Assembly (NCBI GenBank): GCA_031288615.1 | Contig: JAITRC010000007.1 | Coordinates: 1-64,000, forward strand | DNA length: 64,000 nt | Direction: 5' to 3' | From: Tannerellaceae bacterium | Lineage (GTDB): Bacteria; Bacteroidota; Bacteroidia; Bacteroidales; Tannerellaceae | Shown: piece after piece, positions 37,151 to 46,639 of the stretch | How positions within the stretch are numbered: the stretch's first letter is position 1 | Layout: each line of letters starts with the position of its first letter | The notes under the pieces: generated by a model | The model's input: only the letters and a program-made list of their open reading frames with translations | The model's database searches: none | Told to the model about the DNA's origin: nothing | Made by a program: the position numbers and the translations under genes

Positions 37151-38998
37151 ATGACAACAACAACCGATCGCCTTTTTTCCCTCAGGGAAGCTATGCAAAG
37201 GCACCAACTGGATGCTTACATCCTGACCGACTCAGATCCGCATCTGAGTGAATACACCGCTGAACGGTGGAAAGCGCGTACTTGGTTCTCCGGCTTCACA
37301 GGGTCGGCAGGAACTCTCGTCGTGACTGCGGAGAAGGCTTCCCTTTGGGTAGACTCCCGTTATTTCCTTCAAGCCGAGATGGAGCTTTCGGATGTAGACA
37401 TTGAGATTCAAAAGGTGGGAATACCCAACTCACTGTCTATTGCCGACTTTCTTCGTACTGAGCTTGTTGAAGGGCAGACGGTAGGTGTTTGTGGACAGAC
37501 CTACAGCGCTACTCTTGCCCGCTCCCTCAAGAAAAACCTATCTAAATCGGGTATTCATTTTGATACATCTTTTGATTTGGAAGAGGAGATTTGGGAAGAT
37601 CGTCCTTTTGTACCGGACAGCTTTTGTTTTCTCCACGACGAAATATATAGCGGAAAATCGGTCTCCGATAAACTCTATGAGATACGTACTCAACTTGATG
37701 AAGATGAGGCGGATGCGGTTGTCTTGACGGCGCTGGATGATGTGGCTTGGACGTTCAATATACGCGGGAATGATGTGGAGTACAATCCTGTTGTCATCGC
37801 CTACGGATTTGTTTCGAAACAAGAAAGTATACTCTTCATAGACTCGAAGAAAGTACCGGAAGAGGTCATTGAATACCTGCAAGAATCAGGTGTCTCTTTT
37901 CTGGACTATGACGTCTTCCTGTCCTTCCTTTCTCAATTGCCTGACGGCATGAGTGTATCTATTGACCCGAATAAGGCGAGCATTGCTTTATTCGATGTTA
38001 TTCCCGAAAGCTGTTCGTTAGTAGAAGGGTTTACTTCCGTCACCCACCTTAAGAGCATTAAAAATGACGTGGAAATAGACGGAATTCGGAATGCGGCGAT
38101 CAGGGACGGCGTTGCCCTTACTAAATTTCACATGTGGCTGGAGCACTCACTACGTGACGAAGAGCACGTGACGGAACTCAGTGCCGCTGCCAAGCTCTCC
38201 GAGCTGCGCGCCGAGCAAGAGTTGTATCTCATGGACAGTTTCCATACCATTTGCGCCTATGCCGACCATGGTGCTATCGTTCACTATTCGGCTACGCCTG
38301 AATCCGATGCGGTTATTTACCCCGACGGGTTACTTTTGATTGACTCCGGAGGTCAGTATCTTGATGGTACCACCGACATTACCCGTACCGTTGCCTTAGG
38401 GATTCCTACCGACCAGATGAAAGAAGACTTTACTTGTGTGCTCAAAGCAATGATAAGTCTTTCCAAGTGTAAGTTTCCTGAGGGGACTTATGGTGGACAG
38501 CTGGACGTTGTTGCCCGCAAACATCTCTGGGATGCAGGGCTTAATTACTTGCATGGAACATCACACGGAATAGGGCACTGCCTCAATGTACACGAAGGGC
38601 CACAGAGTATCCGTTTGGCAGATACCAATACCACTCCTTTGAAAATTGGAATGGTGCTCAGTAATGAGCCGGGACTATATCGTACGGGTGAGTATGGCAT
38701 ACGCATTGAGAACATGATGCTTGTCAGGGATAGCTATGTCTCCGACAATTTCGGCGCGTTCCTGCACTTTGATCCGTTGACGCTTTTCTATATTGACGAA
38801 CGTTTGTTGCTTGTTCCCAAGCTCTCCATCAGCGAAATAAATTGGCTGTATCGCTACCAGCAACGTGTCTTTGGACGCCTGCGTCCTTTCCTCAATGATG
38901 AGGAAGGTTTATGGTTAAGGCGCAAGACGTCATGCTCTTTCATGCGCCACCTCCCTGCACCCAGGCGTCATACTTCTTCCGTTAATTCCCGTAGATAG
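37151..38998 (+). CDS. Xaa-Pro aminopeptidase (M24B, long form)
   Basis: A 615-residue metallo-aminopeptidase P of the three-domain eukaryotic-like type: two creatinase-like N-terminal domains (FTGSAGTLVVTAEKASLWVDSRYFLQAE near residue 45-75) and the pita-bread catalytic domain. Metal ligands are visible in DSGGQYLDGTTDITRT (two Asp), GIGHCLNVHEGP (His), LSNEPGLY and GIRIENMM (two Glu). The C-terminus ends after WLRRKTSCS with about 20 extra basic residues that overlap the convergent ispH by 31 nt, which may reflect loss of an earlier stop. Confidence 0.9.
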   Translation: MTTTTDRLFSLREAMQRHQLDAYILTDSDPHLSEYTAERWKARTWFSGFTGSAGTLVVTAEKASLWVDSRYFLQAEMELSDVDIEIQKVGIPNSLSIADFLRTELVEGQTVGVCGQTYSATLARSLKKNLSKSGIHFDTSFDLEEEIWEDRPFVPDSFCFLHDEIYSGKSVSDKLYEIRTQLDEDEADAVVLTALDDVAWTFNIRGNDVEYNPVVIAYGFVSKQESILFIDSKKVPEEVIEYLQESGVSFLDYDVFLSFLSQLPDGMSVSIDPNKASIALFDVIPESCSLVEGFTSVTHLKSIKNDVEIDGIRNAAIRDGVALTKFHMWLEHSLRDEEHVTELSAAAKLSELRAEQELYLMDSFHTICAYADHGAIVHYSATPESDAVIYPDGLLLIDSGGQYLDGTTDITRTVALGIPTDQMKEDFTCVLKAMISLSKCKFPEGTYGGQLDVVARKHLWDAGLNYLHGTSHGIGHCLNVHEGPQSIRLADTNTTPLKIGMVLSNEPGLYRTGEYGIRIENMMLVRDSYVSDNFGAFLHFDPLTLFYIDERLLLVPKLSISEINWLYRYQQRVFGRLRPFLNDEEGLWLRRKTSCSFMRHLPAPRRHTSSVNSRR

Positions 38999-39846
38999 GA
39001 AGCCACCTCTTCCATTAGCCACTTTGGCGTAGATGTAGCCCCACAGATGCCTATCCGACGTACGCCGGACGGTAGCTTTGGGGCTATGTCTTTTGTTCCC
39101 GAGACGAGAAAAGAGCGTGAGTTGGCCCTTAGGCATTCTTCAAAAAGCACCCGTCCGTTGGAACTCTTTTCTCCGGTGACGAAATAAATGATATCCTGGG
39201 AAGCGGCAAAGGTTCTTATTTGAGTCAGGCGCTTGGAAACCTGACGACAGATACTATCGTAGGAAGTTAGCTGTGCACCGGCAAGCCGGATACGCCGTTC
39301 TATTCCTTGAGCTATCCGGCAAAAGCCTTCCTCCGATTTTGTGGTTTGGGCAAAAAGGGCAACATCCCGCTGGTAATCTAACTTGTCAAGGTCACTTTCT
39401 TTCTCCACCACAATGGCGTCTCCACATGTCTGTCCGACCAGTCCATTTACTTCGGCATGCCCTTTTTCTCCATAGATAACCACTTGTGTCCTTTTCTCTC
39501 GCGAATCCTCGTAGCATTGACGAATTTTCCGCTGTAGACGAAGAACCACCGGACAGGTGGCATCTACTATCGTCAAGCGGTTACGACGGGCTATTTCGTA
39601 TGTTTTGGGCGGTTCACCGTGTGCACGAAATAATATCTTTGTGTCATGGAGCAAGAGAAGTTCTTCATGGGTAATGGTGACCAGGCCTAATTGCGCCAAC
39701 CGACGGACTTCAAGGTTATTGTGTACAATGTCACCCAGACAATAAAGGTTGCCTTGTTGCTTCAACTCCCGCTCTGCATCTTCTATGGCACGTACTACAC
39801 CGAAACAGAAACCGGAATCTTTGTCTATTTCTATCTCTACTTGCAT
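38968..39846 (-). CDS. ispH: 4-hydroxy-3-methylbut-2-enyl diphosphate reductase
   Basis: Last enzyme of the MEP isoprenoid pathway, an Fe-S reductase. ATG 39846 gives 292 residues beginning MQVEIEIDKDSGFCFG, 13 nt after the era stop. Cluster cysteines are Cys14, Cys98 (DATCPV) and Cys200 (DSICRQ); the GHAEVNG motif supplies His130 and Glu132, and EKSSNGRVL matches the diphosphate-binding SN segment. Longer upstream starts would run into era. Confidence 0.95.
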   Translation of the reverse strand: MQVEIEIDKDSGFCFGVVRAIEDAERELKQQGNLYCLGDIVHNNLEVRRLAQLGLVTITHEELLLLHDTKILFRAHGEPPKTYEIARRNRLTIVDATCPVVLRLQRKIRQCYEDSREKRTQVVIYGEKGHAEVNGLVGQTCGDAIVVEKESDLDKLDYQRDVALFAQTTKSEEGFCRIAQGIERRIRLAGAQLTSYDSICRQVSKRLTQIRTFAASQDIIYFVTGEKSSNGRVLFEECLRANSRSFLVSGTKDIAPKLPSGVRRIGICGATSTPKWLMEEVASYLRELTEEV

Positions 39847-39859
39847 TTTTCGAAGAGAG

Positions 39860-40768
39860 CTACTCGAAGTGATAACCGAAAGATTGCAGAATGGCGTCAC
39901 GGTTACGCCAGTCCTTCTCAACTTTGACTTGTGTTTCGAGGTAAACCTTTTTCTCGAAGAAACGTTCCAGGTCACGCCGGGCTTGGGCACCGACTTTCTT
40001 TAACGCTTTGCCCCCGTGTCCGATGATAATGCCTTTTTGGGATTCCCGTTCCACAAAAATCAGTGCACGGATTCGCAACAACGCCTCTCCTTCTTCGAAG
40101 GATTCTACCACAACGGCTACTGAGTAGGGTACTTCTTTCTGGTAATATAGGAGTATTTTCTCGCGTATGATCTCTGCTACAAAGAAGCGCGCCGGACGGT
40201 CGGTCAAAGCATCCTTTTCGAAATAGGGCGGAGAAACGGGAAGCAACTCTCTCACCCGCTGTTGCACGTAGTCTATCCGAAAGTTATTTGACGCGGAGAT
40301 AGGGATGATTTCAGCTTTTGGCAATAATTCACTCCACCTAAGAGCAAGTGCGTCTAATGTAGCCGGCTCACTGAGGTCTACCTTGTTGATAAGCAGTAGG
40401 ATAGGGTAATCTGCATTTCTCACTTTATCAAGAAAGTGGCCATTCTTGTCTGGCGTTTCAATGACATCGGTTACATAGAGAAGCACATCGGCATCACCCA
40501 GTGCAGCGTGCGAGAAATTCAGCATGGACTCCTGAAGTTTGTAATTGGGTTGGAGTACACCCGGTGTATCGGAATAGACTATCTGCATCTGCGCCGTATT
40601 TACGATACCAATGATGCGATGGCGCGTGGTCTGTGCCTTTGACGTGATGATGGACAAGCGTTCCCCTATCAGTCGGTTCATGAGTGTGGATTTACCGACG
40701 TTAGGGTTACCCACGATATTGACGAAGCCGGACTTATGACTGTCCTTTGTCGCTTCGCTGTCCGTCAT
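39860..40768 (-). CDS. era: GTPase Era
   Basis: Ras-like GTPase that helps 16S rRNA maturation and 30S assembly. G1 is GNPNVGKST (20-28), G3 is DTPG, G4 is NKVD, and a C-terminal KH domain contains [13 protein letters not shown]. Length 302 is normal. The first 35 nt overlap the end of fabH on the same strand, consistent with coupled translation. Confidence 0.96.
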   Translation of the reverse strand: MTDSEATKDSHKSGFVNIVGNPNVGKSTLMNRLIGERLSIITSKAQTTRHRIIGIVNTAQMQIVYSDTPGVLQPNYKLQESMLNFSHAALGDADVLLYVTDVIETPDKNGHFLDKVRNADYPILLLINKVDLSEPATLDALALRWSELLPKAEIIPISASNNFRIDYVQQRVRELLPVSPPYFEKDALTDRPARFFVAEIIREKILLYYQKEVPYSVAVVVESFEEGEALLRIRALIFVERESQKGIIIGHGGKALKKVGAQARRDLERFFEKKVYLETQVKVEKDWRNRDAILQSFGYHFE

Positions 40769-41753
40769 AGCCCCATTTTAGATAGGCAGCCCCATATACA
40801 AAACCGGCACCGAAAGCAGCAAGAATCATATTATCCCCTTTGCGGAGACGGTTTTCCCATTCCCATAGACAAAGAGGGATGGAACCGGCACTTGTATTCC
40901 CGAACTTCTCTATATTTACCATGATCTTCTCCTCCGGTACTCCAAGCCTTTTACCGGCAGCATCTATAATGCGTTTGTTTGCTTGGTGGGGAACGACCCA
41001 GTCTACCTCTTCTTTGGACAAGTGGTTACGTTCCACGATTTCGGCGGCGACATCCGCCATACAGGCTACAGCATATTTAAAAACGAACTTACCATCCTGA
41101 TAGATATAGTTCAGTCGCTTATCAATCCCTTCATGGGTGAGTGGGAGCACAGAGCCTCCGGCCCGCATGATAAGATGGTCGCGCCCGATCCCGTCTGTCT
41201 TTAAGATACTGTCTATCAAGCCGTAGTCTTCCTCCGTCGGTTCAATCAGTACTGCTCCGCAACCATCCCCGAACAGGGGGGCCGTATTACGGTCGGTGTA
41301 GTCGGTGATGGAGGTCATCTTTTCTCCTGCCACGAGAATCACTTTCTTGTACCGGCCTGCACGAATGAAATTTGCCGCTGTTTCCAAGCCATAAAGAAAA
41401 CCTGAGCAGGCAGCCTGCATATCAAAGGTAAATGCTTTGGTACACCCTGTCTCGTAGGCAATGATTGAAGCGGTTGTCGGGAAGGCGTAGTCGGGTGTTG
41501 TCGTGGCACACACCACAATCTCTACTTCCGAAGGATCGGTTCGCGTCTTCTCCAGCAATTGCCGGACAGCACGGACGGCCATGAAAGAGAGTCCTTTCCC
41601 TTCTCCCCGCAGGATGCGCCTCTCCTTCACCCCCACACGTGTGGTAATCCACTCGTCGGAGGTATCCACCATCTGTTCGAGGTCTTGATTGGTTAAGACC
41701 TCGTCGGGCACATAGCCTCCTATGCCGGTGATAACTGCATTGATCGGTGCCAT
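40734..41753 (-). CDS. fabH: 3-oxoacyl-ACP synthase III
   Basis: Condenses acetyl-CoA with malonyl-ACP to start fatty acid chains. The 339-residue protein carries the full catalytic triad: Cys116 ([12 protein letters not shown]), His256 ([10 protein letters not shown]) and Asn286 ([11 protein letters not shown]). It follows rpmF by 10 nt in the conserved yceD-rpmF-fabH order; plsX, often between them, is absent. Confidence 0.97.
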   Translation of the reverse strand: MAPINAVITGIGGYVPDEVLTNQDLEQMVDTSDEWITTRVGVKERRILRGEGKGLSFMAVRAVRQLLEKTRTDPSEVEIVVCATTTPDYAFPTTASIIAYETGCTKAFTFDMQAACSGFLYGLETAANFIRAGRYKKVILVAGEKMTSITDYTDRNTAPLFGDGCGAVLIEPTEEDYGLIDSILKTDGIGRDHLIMRAGGSVLPLTHEGIDKRLNYIYQDGKFVFKYAVACMADVAAEIVERNHLSKEEVDWVVPHQANKRIIDAAGKRLGVPEEKIMVNIEKFGNTSAGSIPLCLWEWENRLRKGDNMILAAFGAGFVYGAAYLKWGYDGQRSDKGQS

Positions 41754-41763
41754 GCAGAAGCGG

Positions 41764-41949
41764 CTAAACAGCTTCCTTCTGCTCTATGGCTAACTTACCA
41801 CGATAGTGGCCACAAGCTCCGCAAACGGTATGATAAACATACCATGCGCCGCAGTTAGGGCAAACAGCCATAGTAGGTAACTCCGCTTTATCATGAGTGC
41901 GGCGTTTAGCGGTTCTTGCGTGTCCTTGTCGTCTTTTGGGATGTGCCAT
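41764..41949 (-). CDS. rpmF: 50S ribosomal protein L32
   Basis: A 61-residue L32 of the zinc-binding (C+) form, with Cys30, Cys33, Cys43 and Cys46 in CPNCGAW and CGACGHY. The N-terminus [17 protein letters not shown] is typical. It lies between yceD and fabH, 48 nt after yceD. Confidence 0.97.
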   Translation of the reverse strand: MAHPKRRQGHARTAKRRTHDKAELPTMAVCPNCGAWYVYHTVCGACGHYRGKLAIEQKEAV

Positions 41950-41997
41950 GACTATATGTTTTTGGATTTTTTGTTGTTATCTACGCTTACTTTCTCA

Positions 41998-42510
41998 TTA
42001 TTCATTTTCGGACGTTTCCATCTCAAAATCATCAAACTTTGTTTCTTCATCCTCAACCGAAGCAGTGTGGTGACGGAGATGGGCGGCCATTTCGCGATTA
42101 CATTTACCCGGAGCATGAACGTGCTTCATGGGGAGGGAGAGGACAATAAATTCGTAAAGAAACCACGCCACATTGATACTGCCTTCTTCCTCAGGGACGA
42201 TGACTATCTCTTCACTTTCCTCAGAGAATTCTTTCCCGAACTTCACCATCAATTTGTTACGGCTTTCTACGGGAAGTTCCACCTCATCCAGACAACGGTC
42301 GCATGGAACTTTGACCCACCCTTGCAAATAAAAATTCAACTCGAAAAGACTTCCTTTACGGTCGACGGTCAAGTTCACCTGAACCTTCCCCTTTCTCATA
42401 TCATCATTGTCAATATTGGCAAAGTAAGCGTTTTCCAATAGGTACTCATAAGTCTGCTCCTTCCCGGAGAAACTTTTTAAGTTTACCTCGTATGCGCTGA
42501 ACTTAGCCAT
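41998..42510 (-). CDS. DUF177 (YceD) family protein
   Basis: A 170-residue YceD-family protein encoded just before rpmF, as in most bacteria; the family is linked to 23S rRNA accumulation. A Cys pair in VPCDRCLDEVELPV (Cys70, Cys73) and an acidic C-terminus (DEETKFDDFEMETSENE) are as expected. Upstream on the minus strand is TACTTTTG at 42562-42555, a possible -7 box. Confidence 0.88.
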   Translation of the reverse strand: MAKFSAYEVNLKSFSGKEQTYEYLLENAYFANIDNDDMRKGKVQVNLTVDRKGSLFELNFYLQGWVKVPCDRCLDEVELPVESRNKLMVKFGKEFSEESEEIVIVPEEEGSINVAWFLYEFIVLSLPMKHVHAPGKCNREMAAHLRHHTASVEDEETKFDDFEMETSENE

Positions 42511-42583
42511 TTTGTGTCTTGCCGTACTATTTATCCGTCCTTCTGAAAGCGCCGCAAAAGTAGAAATAAATACTACAAAGCAT

Positions 42584-42591
42584 TACCTTTG
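42584..42591 (+). promoter_or_regulatory. Putative promoter -7 box of CorC-like gene
   Basis: TACCTTTG, 16 nt before ATG 42608. This supports that start over one at 42512, which would read through the box. Confidence 0.6.
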
Positions 42592-42607
42592 TCCCAAAAG
42601 AAATTGG

Positions 42608-43882
42608 ATGGAGATCGTTGTCATTGCAGGCCTCATTATATTGAACGGGGTGCTGTCCATGGTGGAGATCGCATTAGTATCCGCCCGCAAGATACGTTTG
42701 GAGATTGAGGCCAAGAAGGGCGTGAAGTCCGCCTCAAAAGCCTTGATGCTGGTCAACTGCCCGGAGACATTCCTTCCCACCATCCAGATAGGGATTACCC
42801 TTGTAGGTGTTTTGACGGGGCTGTATTCTGGGGAGGCTTTTGCCCCCAACTGGGCTGCCTTCATCGGGCAAGCGGAAGCCTTGCGTCCGTACGCTTTTTT
42901 CATTGCCAAGACGACGATTGTTGTTCTGGTGACCTTCCTTACTTTGGTGTTTGGTGAATTGGTGCCCAAGCATATCGGAATGGATTTTGCCGAGCAAATC
43001 GCTAAATGGGCTGCTGCTCCTATGAGGATATTGTCAATCGCCTGTTCACCTTTTGTGTGGTTACTCTCCCGAAGTACGGATTTAGTAGTCCGGTTATTCG
43101 GTTTGCATAGGGGGAACGGAAGTCATATCACCGAAGAGGAAATCAAGGCTATTGTCAAGGAGGGAAGGGATGGTGGTGAGGTACAGGAAGTAGAACAGGA
43201 CATTGTAGGCCGTGTCTTTAACCTTGGCGACCGTAATCTGGGCACCATCATGACGCACCGCAGTGAATTAGTCTGGCTTGATTTGAATGACAGTCCGGAG
43301 GTCGTCCGTGAGAAGATACAATCTCAGCTTTTCAATATCTATCCTGTGGCTTCCGAGAGGCTGGATAAGCTTTGCGGGGTCGTTTACCTCAAAGACATCT
43401 TTCTTCATCTGGGCGATTCGGATTTTTCTCTGAAACAAATCCTCCGGCCGGCCAAGTATCTTCCTGAGAATCAAAGCGTCTATAATGCCTTATCTCTTTT
43501 CAAGCAAGCCCGTATCAAGTACGGTATTGTGACTGATGAGTTCGGCGGCATTCAAGGTATTGTCACCCTCAAAGACATCATGGAGGGCCTGATTGGACAG
43601 ATATCTGAAGTAGGGGAGGAGCCTGATTTGGTGCAACGTACTGATGGGAGCTGGCTTGTAGACGGACAGCTTCCTTTTTACGATTTCCTTTCCCATTTTA
43701 ATGCAGAGGACCTTTATGCGGAATATGAGCACAACACGCTGAGCGGCCTTATCCTTGAACTCCTCGAACATGTACCCCGTACCGGTGAACAGTTTACGTG
43801 GTGCGGTTTTGATTTTGAGATTGTGGACATGGACGGCACGCGTATAGACAAAGTATTGGTAAAGAAGAAAATAACTATCTGA
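42608..43882 (+). CDS. CorC/HlyC family transporter-like protein (DUF21-CBS)
   Basis: A 424-residue inner-membrane protein with a DUF21 membrane domain (about 1-180; MEIVVIAGLIILNGVLSMVEIALVSAR, then FLTLVFGELVPKHIGM), a CBS pair (about 200-330; TIMTHRSELVWLD, KYGIVTDEFGGIQGIVTLKDIMEGLIG) and a C-terminal CorC_HlyC domain. Relatives are linked to magnesium/cobalt efflux; the old haemolysin name is not supported by function. The glucosaminidase gene begins 15 nt downstream. Confidence 0.9.
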   Translation: MEIVVIAGLIILNGVLSMVEIALVSARKIRLEIEAKKGVKSASKALMLVNCPETFLPTIQIGITLVGVLTGLYSGEAFAPNWAAFIGQAEALRPYAFFIAKTTIVVLVTFLTLVFGELVPKHIGMDFAEQIAKWAAAPMRILSIACSPFVWLLSRSTDLVVRLFGLHRGNGSHITEEEIKAIVKEGRDGGEVQEVEQDIVGRVFNLGDRNLGTIMTHRSELVWLDLNDSPEVVREKIQSQLFNIYPVASERLDKLCGVVYLKDIFLHLGDSDFSLKQILRPAKYLPENQSVYNALSLFKQARIKYGIVTDEFGGIQGIVTLKDIMEGLIGQISEVGEEPDLVQRTDGSWLVDGQLPFYDFLSHFNAEDLYAEYEHNTLSGLILELLEHVPRTGEQFTWCGFDFEIVDMDGTRIDKVLVKKKITI

Positions 43883-43897
43883 CAATATCGGTGGACT

Positions 43898-44815
43898 ATG
43901 AAGATATATGTGCGATTTTTCGTGATTATTTCATTTCTCTCACTGGCTGTTTCTGCGAAATCCTATACCAATGAAGCCTGTCGGAAGTATATCCAAAAGT
44001 ATGCCGCTCTTGCCATTGAGCAGCGTAACAAATACCGCATTCCGGCCAGTATCATCCTTGCACAGGGTATCATGGAGTCTGGCGCCGGACTGAGTGACCT
44101 TGCCCGTAAATCGAATAATCATTTCGGAATAAAGTGTCATCAAGATTGGAGGGGGGGGCGGGTTTTCCATGATGATGATCATAAGGGGGAGTGTTTCCGT
44201 AAGTATAAAAAAGTGGAGGATTCCTACGAAGACCATTCCCGTTTCTTGGAGGGTCGCCCTCGTTATGAGTCTCTCTTTAAACATAAACTGACCGACTACA
44301 AAAAGTGGGCGCATGGACTGCAATCTTGCGGCTACGCCACCGACAGGGCGTACGCTTCTAAGTTGATTAAGATCATTGAGAATTACGATCTCCATCAATT
44401 TGACAAAGGGAAGAACATTAAGCAAGCGCTCAGTCACAAGTCGCGTAGTCACTTCCCCGAGAAAATCCCCCAATACAAGCACGTCATTCTCAAAAACAAC
44501 AATCTCCCTTACGTCCGTTCTCTTCCCAACGATGACTTTGAAAAGATCGCTGCCGACTTGGGCATCAACGCAAAGGCTTTACGAAAATACAATGAGGTGC
44601 CCTCCTCCTATTCCTTGAAAACGGATGATTTTGTCTACTTAAAGAAGAAGAAAGGCAAAGCCGCCAAACGTATTTATACGCATACCATCAAGGCAGGAGA
44701 TTCCATGCACGCTATTTCCCAGACTTATGGTATTCGCCTGAAACGCCTTTATAAGCTAAACCGTAAGACGTTTGATTACGTGCCTCAGGAGGGTGACACC
44801 TTGAAGCTCCGTTAA
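43898..44815 (+). CDS. LysM-containing N-acetylglucosaminidase (peptidoglycan hydrolase)
   Basis: A 305-residue secreted murein hydrolase. The signal peptide (VRFFVIISFLSLAVSA) is followed by a glucosaminidase (GH73-like) domain at about 25-165 with IPASIILAQGIMESGAGLS, the catalytic glutamate in MESGAG, and NNHFGIKCHQDW. A weak first LysM-like segment (about 190-245) and a clear C-terminal LysM (about 258-304; THTIKAGDSMHAISQTYGIRLKRLYKLN) bind peptidoglycan. It ends 4 nt from the convergent typA stop. Confidence 0.9.
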   Translation: MKIYVRFFVIISFLSLAVSAKSYTNEACRKYIQKYAALAIEQRNKYRIPASIILAQGIMESGAGLSDLARKSNNHFGIKCHQDWRGGRVFHDDDHKGECFRKYKKVEDSYEDHSRFLEGRPRYESLFKHKLTDYKKWAHGLQSCGYATDRAYASKLIKIIENYDLHQFDKGKNIKQALSHKSRSHFPEKIPQYKHVILKNNNLPYVRSLPNDDFEKIAADLGINAKALRKYNEVPSSYSLKTDDFVYLKKKKGKAAKRIYTHTIKAGDSMHAISQTYGIRLKRLYKLNRKTFDYVPQEGDTLKLR

Positions 44816-44819
44816 CACC

Positions 44820-46616
44820 CTAACGGGACATGCGCTTGCGTTCATTCTCATCAAGGGTGATTTTCCGCATCCGCATAGAGTTAGGGGTTATCTCCACGTA
44901 CTCATCGGCTTTAATGTATTCAAGCGCATCTTCAAGACTAAAAACAATCGGCGGGGCAAGCGAAACTTTGTCATCGGATCCTGACGCCCGCATATTGGTT
45001 AGTTTCTTGGACTTGGTCACGTTGACGACCAGATCATTATCTTTCGTATGTTCACCCACTACTTGCCCTGCATAGATTTCGTCGCCTGGTGGGATGAAGA
45101 ACCGTCCTCGTGATTGTAAGTTATTCAGTGCGTATGCAAAGGCTGTTCCTGTTTCCATGGCAATAATAGACCCGTTCGTCCGCCGGTCAATCTCTCCGCG
45201 CCAAGGGCGGTATTCCAGAAAACGGTGGGTAATGACTGCTTCACCGGCAGAGAGGGTGAGCAACGTATTGTTCAGACCAATGATCCCGCGTGAAGGGATA
45301 GTGAATTCCAAGTACATACGGCCGTTACGGTTTTCCATAATTGTCATCTCGCCTTTACGGCGGGTCACCACATCAATTATGCGGCTGGCCGTCTCTTCTG
45401 GGAGATTGATTGTGAGCTGTTCGATAGGTTCACAACGCTGCCCGTTGATCATCCGTATAATCACTTGAGGCTGACCCACTTGCAGTTCGTAGCCTTCACG
45501 GCGCATAGTCTCTATCAACACCGAGAGATGAAGGATACCGCGACCGAAAACCGTCCATGCGTCGGCGGAATCGGTAGGCTCCAGACGCAGCGCGAGATTC
45601 TTATCCAGTTCACGGGTCAGGCGGTCGAAGATGTGGCGGGAGGTGACATACTTACCATCTTTCCCAAAGAACGGTGAATTGTTGATGGTAAACAGCATTG
45701 ACATTGTCGGTTCGTCAATAGCGATGGATGGTAGCGCCTCCGGCGCACTAACTTCGGCTACGGTCTCTCCGATTTCAAAGTCGTCTATCCCCACCAGGGC
45801 ACAGATATCCCCTGATTTGACTGACTGCACACGCACCCGCCCCAACCCCTCGAATACATTCACCTCCTTGACGACGGATTTGGCGACTGTCCCATCTCTT
45901 TTACAAAGCACCACCTCCTGACCCTCCCGAATCTCTCCCCGATGGATACGGCCTACTGCAATACGACCCACATACTTCGAGTAGTCAAGCGAAGTGATAA
46001 GCATCTGTGACGGCCCTTCCAGCACTTTGGGGGCGGGAATGTGTTGAACAATCGCATCCAGCAGGGGTTGTATATTCGACGAAGGTTGATTCCAGTCGTC
46101 GGACATCCATCCTTGTTTAGCGGAGCCATAGATGGTAGGAAAGTTCAATTGTTCTTCCGTCGCATCCAGACTGTACATCAGGTCAAATACCATCTCCTGC
46201 ACTTCCGAAGGCCGGCAATTAGGCTTGTCCACCTTATTCACCACCACGATAGGCTTCAGGCCGATAGAGATAGCTTTTTGCAGCACAAACCGTGTCTGGG
46301 GCATTGGCCCCTCGAAGGCATCTACTAACAGGAGGCACCCGTCCGCCATGTTCAGCACCCGCTCCACCTCACCTCCAAAGTCGGCATGACCCGGTGTGTC
46401 AATGATATTTATCTTACAGTCTTTATAAGTGATGGAGACATTTTTAGACAGGATTGTGATACCGCGTTCCCGTTCAAGGTCGTTATTATCCAGGAAAAGG
46501 TCGGGTTCGGCTTGGCCGGTGCGGAACAGTTTACCGGCCAGCAGCATTTTATCTACAAGCGTCGTTTTACCGTGGTCTACGTGTGCAATGATGGCAATGT
46601 TTCGGATATTTTCCAT
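44820..46616 (-). CDS. typA: Ribosome-associated GTPase TypA/BipA
   Basis: Translational GTPase related to EF-G that binds 70S ribosomes under stress. The 598 residues begin MENIRNIAIIAHVDHGKTT (G1), then NDLERERGITI (switch I), DTPGHADFGGEV (G3) and NKVDKPNCRP (G4). The BipA-specific C-terminal part includes PSRGIIGLNNTLLTLSAGEAVI. It follows ychF by 23 nt on the same strand, so both may be one unit. Confidence 0.96.
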   Translation of the reverse strand: MENIRNIAIIAHVDHGKTTLVDKMLLAGKLFRTGQAEPDLFLDNNDLERERGITILSKNVSITYKDCKINIIDTPGHADFGGEVERVLNMADGCLLLVDAFEGPMPQTRFVLQKAISIGLKPIVVVNKVDKPNCRPSEVQEMVFDLMYSLDATEEQLNFPTIYGSAKQGWMSDDWNQPSSNIQPLLDAIVQHIPAPKVLEGPSQMLITSLDYSKYVGRIAVGRIHRGEIREGQEVVLCKRDGTVAKSVVKEVNVFEGLGRVRVQSVKSGDICALVGIDDFEIGETVAEVSAPEALPSIAIDEPTMSMLFTINNSPFFGKDGKYVTSRHIFDRLTRELDKNLALRLEPTDSADAWTVFGRGILHLSVLIETMRREGYELQVGQPQVIIRMINGQRCEPIEQLTINLPEETASRIIDVVTRRKGEMTIMENRNGRMYLEFTIPSRGIIGLNNTLLTLSAGEAVITHRFLEYRPWRGEIDRRTNGSIIAMETGTAFAYALNNLQSRGRFFIPPGDEIYAGQVVGEHTKDNDLVVNVTKSKKLTNMRASGSDDKVSLAPPIVFSLEDALEYIKADEYVEITPNSMRMRKITLDENERKRMSR

Positions 46617-46639
46617 ACGTGAATTATACTGTTTTTTAC

